In this document: piece after piece, positions 61,963 to 64,000 of the stretch
Layout of the letters: each line of letters opens with the position of its first letter
Position numbering within the stretch: position 1 is the first letter of the stretch
From: Spirosoma endophyticum
GTDB lineage: Bacteria > Bacteroidota > Bacteroidia > Cytophagales > Spirosomataceae
Assembly (NCBI RefSeq): GCF_900112365.1
Contig: NZ_FOLQ01000004.1
Coordinates: 248,001-312,000 of the forward strand
Direction of reading: 5' to 3'
DNA length: 64,000 nt
The notes under the pieces: generated by a model
Database searches by the model: none
What the model was told of the DNA's origin: nothing
The model's input: only the letters and a program-made list of their open reading frames with translations
Position numbers and translations under genes: made by a program

Positions 61963-61989
61963 CGACCCGACAACTTTATAACTGGTCAA

Positions 61990-62808
61990 ATGTCTGTTCA
62001 TAATCCCGACATCAAGCGCGTTACGACGCATACCATTCAGGAGCTAAAAAACAAAGGCGAGAAAATTTCTGCGCTGACGGCCTACGATTATTCAATGGCC
62101 CGGGTGGTCGATGCCGCTGGTGTCGAACTAATTCTGGTCGGCGATTCTGCCTCCAACGTGATGGCAGGGCACGAAACAACGCTGCCCATTACGCTCGACC
62201 AGATGATCTACCACGCGAGTTCGGTGGTTCGGGGTGTCAAGCGCGCGTTAGTGGTTGTCGATTTACCGTTTGGTTCCTATCAGGGTAATTCATCGGAGGC
62301 CTTGCGGTCAGCCATTCGAATCATGAAAGAATCGGGGGCGCACGCGGTGAAGATGGAAGGTGGGCTGGAAATTAAAGATTCTATCGTTCGCATTTTGAGC
62401 GCAGGCGTACCCGTAATGGGCCATCTCGGCCTAACTCCCCAGTCTATTTACAAGTTTGGTACGTATGCGGTGCGGGCTAAAGAGGACGCCGAAGCACAGA
62501 AATTGATGGACGACGCCCACTTGCTGGAAGACATTGGTTGCTTTGGTGTAGTGCTTGAAAAAATTCCAGCGGCACTCACTAAAAAAGTTTCGGAGAGCCT
62601 CACGATTCCAACGATTGGTATTGGAGCTGGTCCTGACGCCGACGGGCAAATCCTGGTTTTTCATGATCTGCTCGGTATCAACAACGAATTTAAACCCCGT
62701 TTCCTTCGTCGGTATGCGGAATTACACAAGGTTATGAGGGAGGCTATTGCGCACTACGTAGACGATGTGAAAACCAACGACTTCCCGAACGAGAAAGAAG
62801 CGTATTGA
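61990..62808 (+). CDS. panB: 3-methyl-2-oxobutanoate hydroxymethyltransferase
   Basis: 272 residues from the ATG at 61990. TIM-barrel landmarks: [41 protein letters not shown] (Mg-binding Asp in GDSAS), [12 protein letters not shown] (second Asp), AVKMEGG (Glu), [13 protein letters not shown] and [21 protein letters not shown]. All are intact. It makes ketopantoate from alpha-ketoisovalerate and methylene-tetrahydrofolate, the first step of pantothenate and CoA synthesis. panC and panE are not in the window. It is followed by a decayed copy of the 2791 hairpin, then the pseudouridine synthase gene. Confidence 0.96.
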   Translation: MSVHNPDIKRVTTHTIQELKNKGEKISALTAYDYSMARVVDAAGVELILVGDSASNVMAGHETTLPITLDQMIYHASSVVRGVKRALVVVDLPFGSYQGNSSEALRSAIRIMKESGAHAVKMEGGLEIKDSIVRILSAGVPVMGHLGLTPQSIYKFGTYAVRAKEDAEAQKLMDDAHLLEDIGCFGVVLEKIPAALTKKVSESLTIPTIGIGAGPDADGQILVFHDLLGINNEFKPRFLRRYAELHKVMREAIAHYVDDVKTNDFPNEKEAY

Positions 62809-62817
62809 GTTATCTAA

Positions 62818-62864
62818 GGCAGGTGGAAACCCGCTTCCTTATTTCACTACGCGTTTCCGCCCAC
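62818..62864. repeat. Decayed second copy of the GTGGAAACCCG hairpin
   Basis: GGTGGAAACCCG on the left and the complement of GGCGGAAACGCG on the right pair with mismatches around a 15-nt loop, as in the perfect element at 2791-2845. It lies 9 nt after the panB stop and 7 nt before the next ATG. Confidence 0.6.
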
Positions 62865-62871
62865 ATTATTT

Positions 62872-63618
62872 ATGAAAAAGAAACCATATCAGGTCGTTTA
62901 TGAAGACAACCACTTACTGATTGTCAACAAAGAACCAGGTATTCTGGTGCAAGGCGACCGTACGGGCGATACTACGTTGCTGGATGTACTGAAAGATTAT
63001 GTCAAGGAAAAATATAATAAACCGGGCGAAGTATTTCTAGGATTAGTCCATAGGCTCGACCGACCGGTAAGTGGTCTGGTCGTATTTGCCCGTACATCGA
63101 AAGCACTGGAGCGGATGAACGAAATTTTCCGCAAACGGCAGGTACAGAAAACCTACTGGGCTGTTGTTCGGCAGAAACCGCCCCAGGACGCGGATAAACT
63201 GGTGAACTGGCTCATTAAAGATGAGCAGAAAAACCAGGTTACCGTTTATGATTATGAGGTTCCCGGTTCTCAGAGAGCAGAATTATCGTATCGGGTGTTA
63301 GGCAGAATTAACGAACATTATTTGCTGGAAGTGAATCCAATAACTGGTCGGCCTCACCAGATTCGGGCGCAATTATCGCACATGGGCAGCCCCATTCGGG
63401 GTGATGTTAAGTACGGTTACGACCGGGCGGTAGCCGATAAGAAAATTTACCTGCATGCTCGGCGACTGTATTTCATTCACCCGGTAAAACAAGCCGGAGC
63501 ACCGGATCGACCCATTATTTGTAAAGCAGGCTTGCCAAACGATCCCTTCTGGGAAGAGTTTCTCGATTTGGATGACGAGAATTATAAAGACAAAAACATG
63601 GATTTCATTTTCGAATGA
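62872..63618 (+). CDS. RluA-family pseudouridine synthase
   Basis: 248 residues without an S4 domain. VHRLDRPVSGLVVFARTSKAL carries the catalytic Asp63 in the RluA signature HRLDxxxSG, and INPITGRPHQIRAQLSHMG-type sequence (EVNPITGRPHQIRAQLSHMG) the conserved second block. It isomerises uridine to pseudouridine in rRNA or tRNA. The specific position is not deducible; the short length fits RluC/D-type enzymes stripped of the N-terminal S4 domain, or the TruC/RluA subset. It follows panB by 63 nt and may share its transcript, separated by the decayed hairpin. Confidence 0.92.
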   Translation: MKKKPYQVVYEDNHLLIVNKEPGILVQGDRTGDTTLLDVLKDYVKEKYNKPGEVFLGLVHRLDRPVSGLVVFARTSKALERMNEIFRKRQVQKTYWAVVRQKPPQDADKLVNWLIKDEQKNQVTVYDYEVPGSQRAELSYRVLGRINEHYLLEVNPITGRPHQIRAQLSHMGSPIRGDVKYGYDRAVADKKIYLHARRLYFIHPVKQAGAPDRPIICKAGLPNDPFWEEFLDLDDENYKDKNMDFIFE

Positions 63619-63672
63619 TGAGTCCATTATTTTGCTTATTTCTTTAACTCTCTCACAAACTATCGAAATGAT

Positions 63673-63711
63673 AAGGGCCGCACATTCTGTCCCCCAGAAA
63701 ATGCGGCCCTT
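63673..63711. terminator. Bidirectional GC-rich hairpin
   Basis: AAGGGCCGCA (63673-63682) pairs with TGCGGCCCTT (63702-63711), with further pairing inside, between the converging pseudouridine synthase gene and the small membrane protein gene. Confidence 0.85.
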
Positions 63712-63735
63712 GTTGTATTCATAACAATCTATATG

Positions 63736-63915
63736 TCAGCGTTCGGTAAATGTTGTTGTCTGTTCCGAAGGCATTACATCCGAAATTATTTGTTCCATCA
63801 CTCGCTCAACCATCTGAACAATCCCACGCAAGGCACCAAAGATTATGCATAAGGGTAAAATAATGGGAAGAAAAAACGCCCATTGGAAAATCATGTATAT
63901 ACGGAAATTTCTCAT
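63736..63915 (-). CDS. Small single-span membrane protein of unknown function
   Basis: 59 residues from the ATG at 63915 (an in-frame ATG 14 codons upstream would make 73). One hydrophobic segment (about 6-30: YMIFQWAFFLPIILPLCIIFGALRGIV) follows a short basic start (MRNFRI), and the tail is polar (MPSEQTTTFTER). No family recognised. Support is a plausible length, a membrane span and a terminator behind it; there is no clear promoter, so it could be a chance frame. Confidence 0.4.
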   Translation of the reverse strand: MRNFRIYMIFQWAFFLPIILPLCIIFGALRGIVQMVERVMEQIISDVMPSEQTTTFTER

Positions 63916-64000
63916 AGGTTTAACAGAATTTTCACGGTTAAGTTTACGGCTATGCAAATTAAGGAACCTTGCAACAATAACTTGGAACTACATTCTATTC

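Noticed and set aside
1..64000. Search for CRISPR arrays, tRNA or rRNA genes, insertion sequences and prophage genes
   Set aside because: No regular spacer-repeat array, cloverleaf-like sequence, transposase or phage protein was recognised; the heptad arrays lack spacers and are not CRISPR.

Overview
The window reads as a chromosomal segment of a Bacteroidota bacterium, most likely a Cytophagales member close to Spirosoma or its relatives. The evidence is: three SusC/SusD outer-membrane pairs; type IX secretion C-terminal sorting domains; DUF4292 and DUF4468 proteins; a 7TMR-DISM/LytTR regulator; and upstream motifs of the Bacteroidota form TTG-N19/20-TAnnTTTG. The genus is an inference from family content. 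No tRNA, rRNA, CRISPR array, prophage or insertion sequence was seen.

Layout. 1-2.1 kb: a polysaccharide O-acetylation pair (MBOAT acyltransferase cut by the window edge, plus an SGNH/AlgJ-like partner). 2.2-3.3 kb: an ECF sigma factor and a small membrane protein, probably its anti-sigma factor, separated by a perfect 20-bp palindrome. 3.5-10.5 kb: an outer-membrane protein, then an apparent operon of a GH3/beta-lactamase fusion, DinB, a GH97 alpha-glucosidase and a DUF4468 protein. 10.6-12.6 kb: an endonuclease III relative and an OmpA-type protein. 12.9-21.2 kb: a minus-strand operon SusC - SusD - Calx-beta-like lipoprotein - lipocalin-like lipoprotein - secreted M43 metalloprotease with a T9SS tail. 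21.6-32.0 kb: two paralogous SusC/SusD pairs with matching promoters. 32.5-37.7 kb: patatin, metallo-beta-lactamase-fold hydrolase, two membrane/lipoprotein unknowns, and a membrane sensor fused to a LytTR DNA-binding domain.

37.9-41.2 kb: cytochrome b plus sulfite-oxidase-type molybdoprotein (MsrP-like), a DUF1223 protein and a secreted alpha/beta hydrolase. 41.2-44.6 kb: a GH78 rhamnosidase-type enzyme and outer-membrane phospholipase A. 44.7-49.4 kb: xylulokinase and xylose isomerase, separated by a headless MerR remnant, a lipoprotein paralogous to the one at 34.4 kb, and a DUF3052-like protein. 49.5-57.3 kb: NTF2-like, crotonase, T9SS cargo, radical SAM, accD, S41 protease, Dabb and Ohr. 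57.6-63.6 kb: an envelope cluster (TPR protein, DUF4292 lipoprotein, EnvC-like degenerate LytM protein) followed by panB and an RluA-type pseudouridine synthase.

The genes point to an aerobic, polymer-degrading soil or plant-associated lifestyle: TonB-dependent import, periplasmic glycosidases (GH3, GH97, GH78), xylose catabolism and secreted proteolysis. The least-explained material is between genes. Several gaps are filled, sometimes exactly from stop codon to start or stop codon, by hairpins or short-period (7-8 nt) repeat arrays whose unit sequence differs from gap to gap, and the hexamer CTACGT/ACGTAG looks strongly over-represented. No gene cluster here is clearly a new defence or biosynthetic system.
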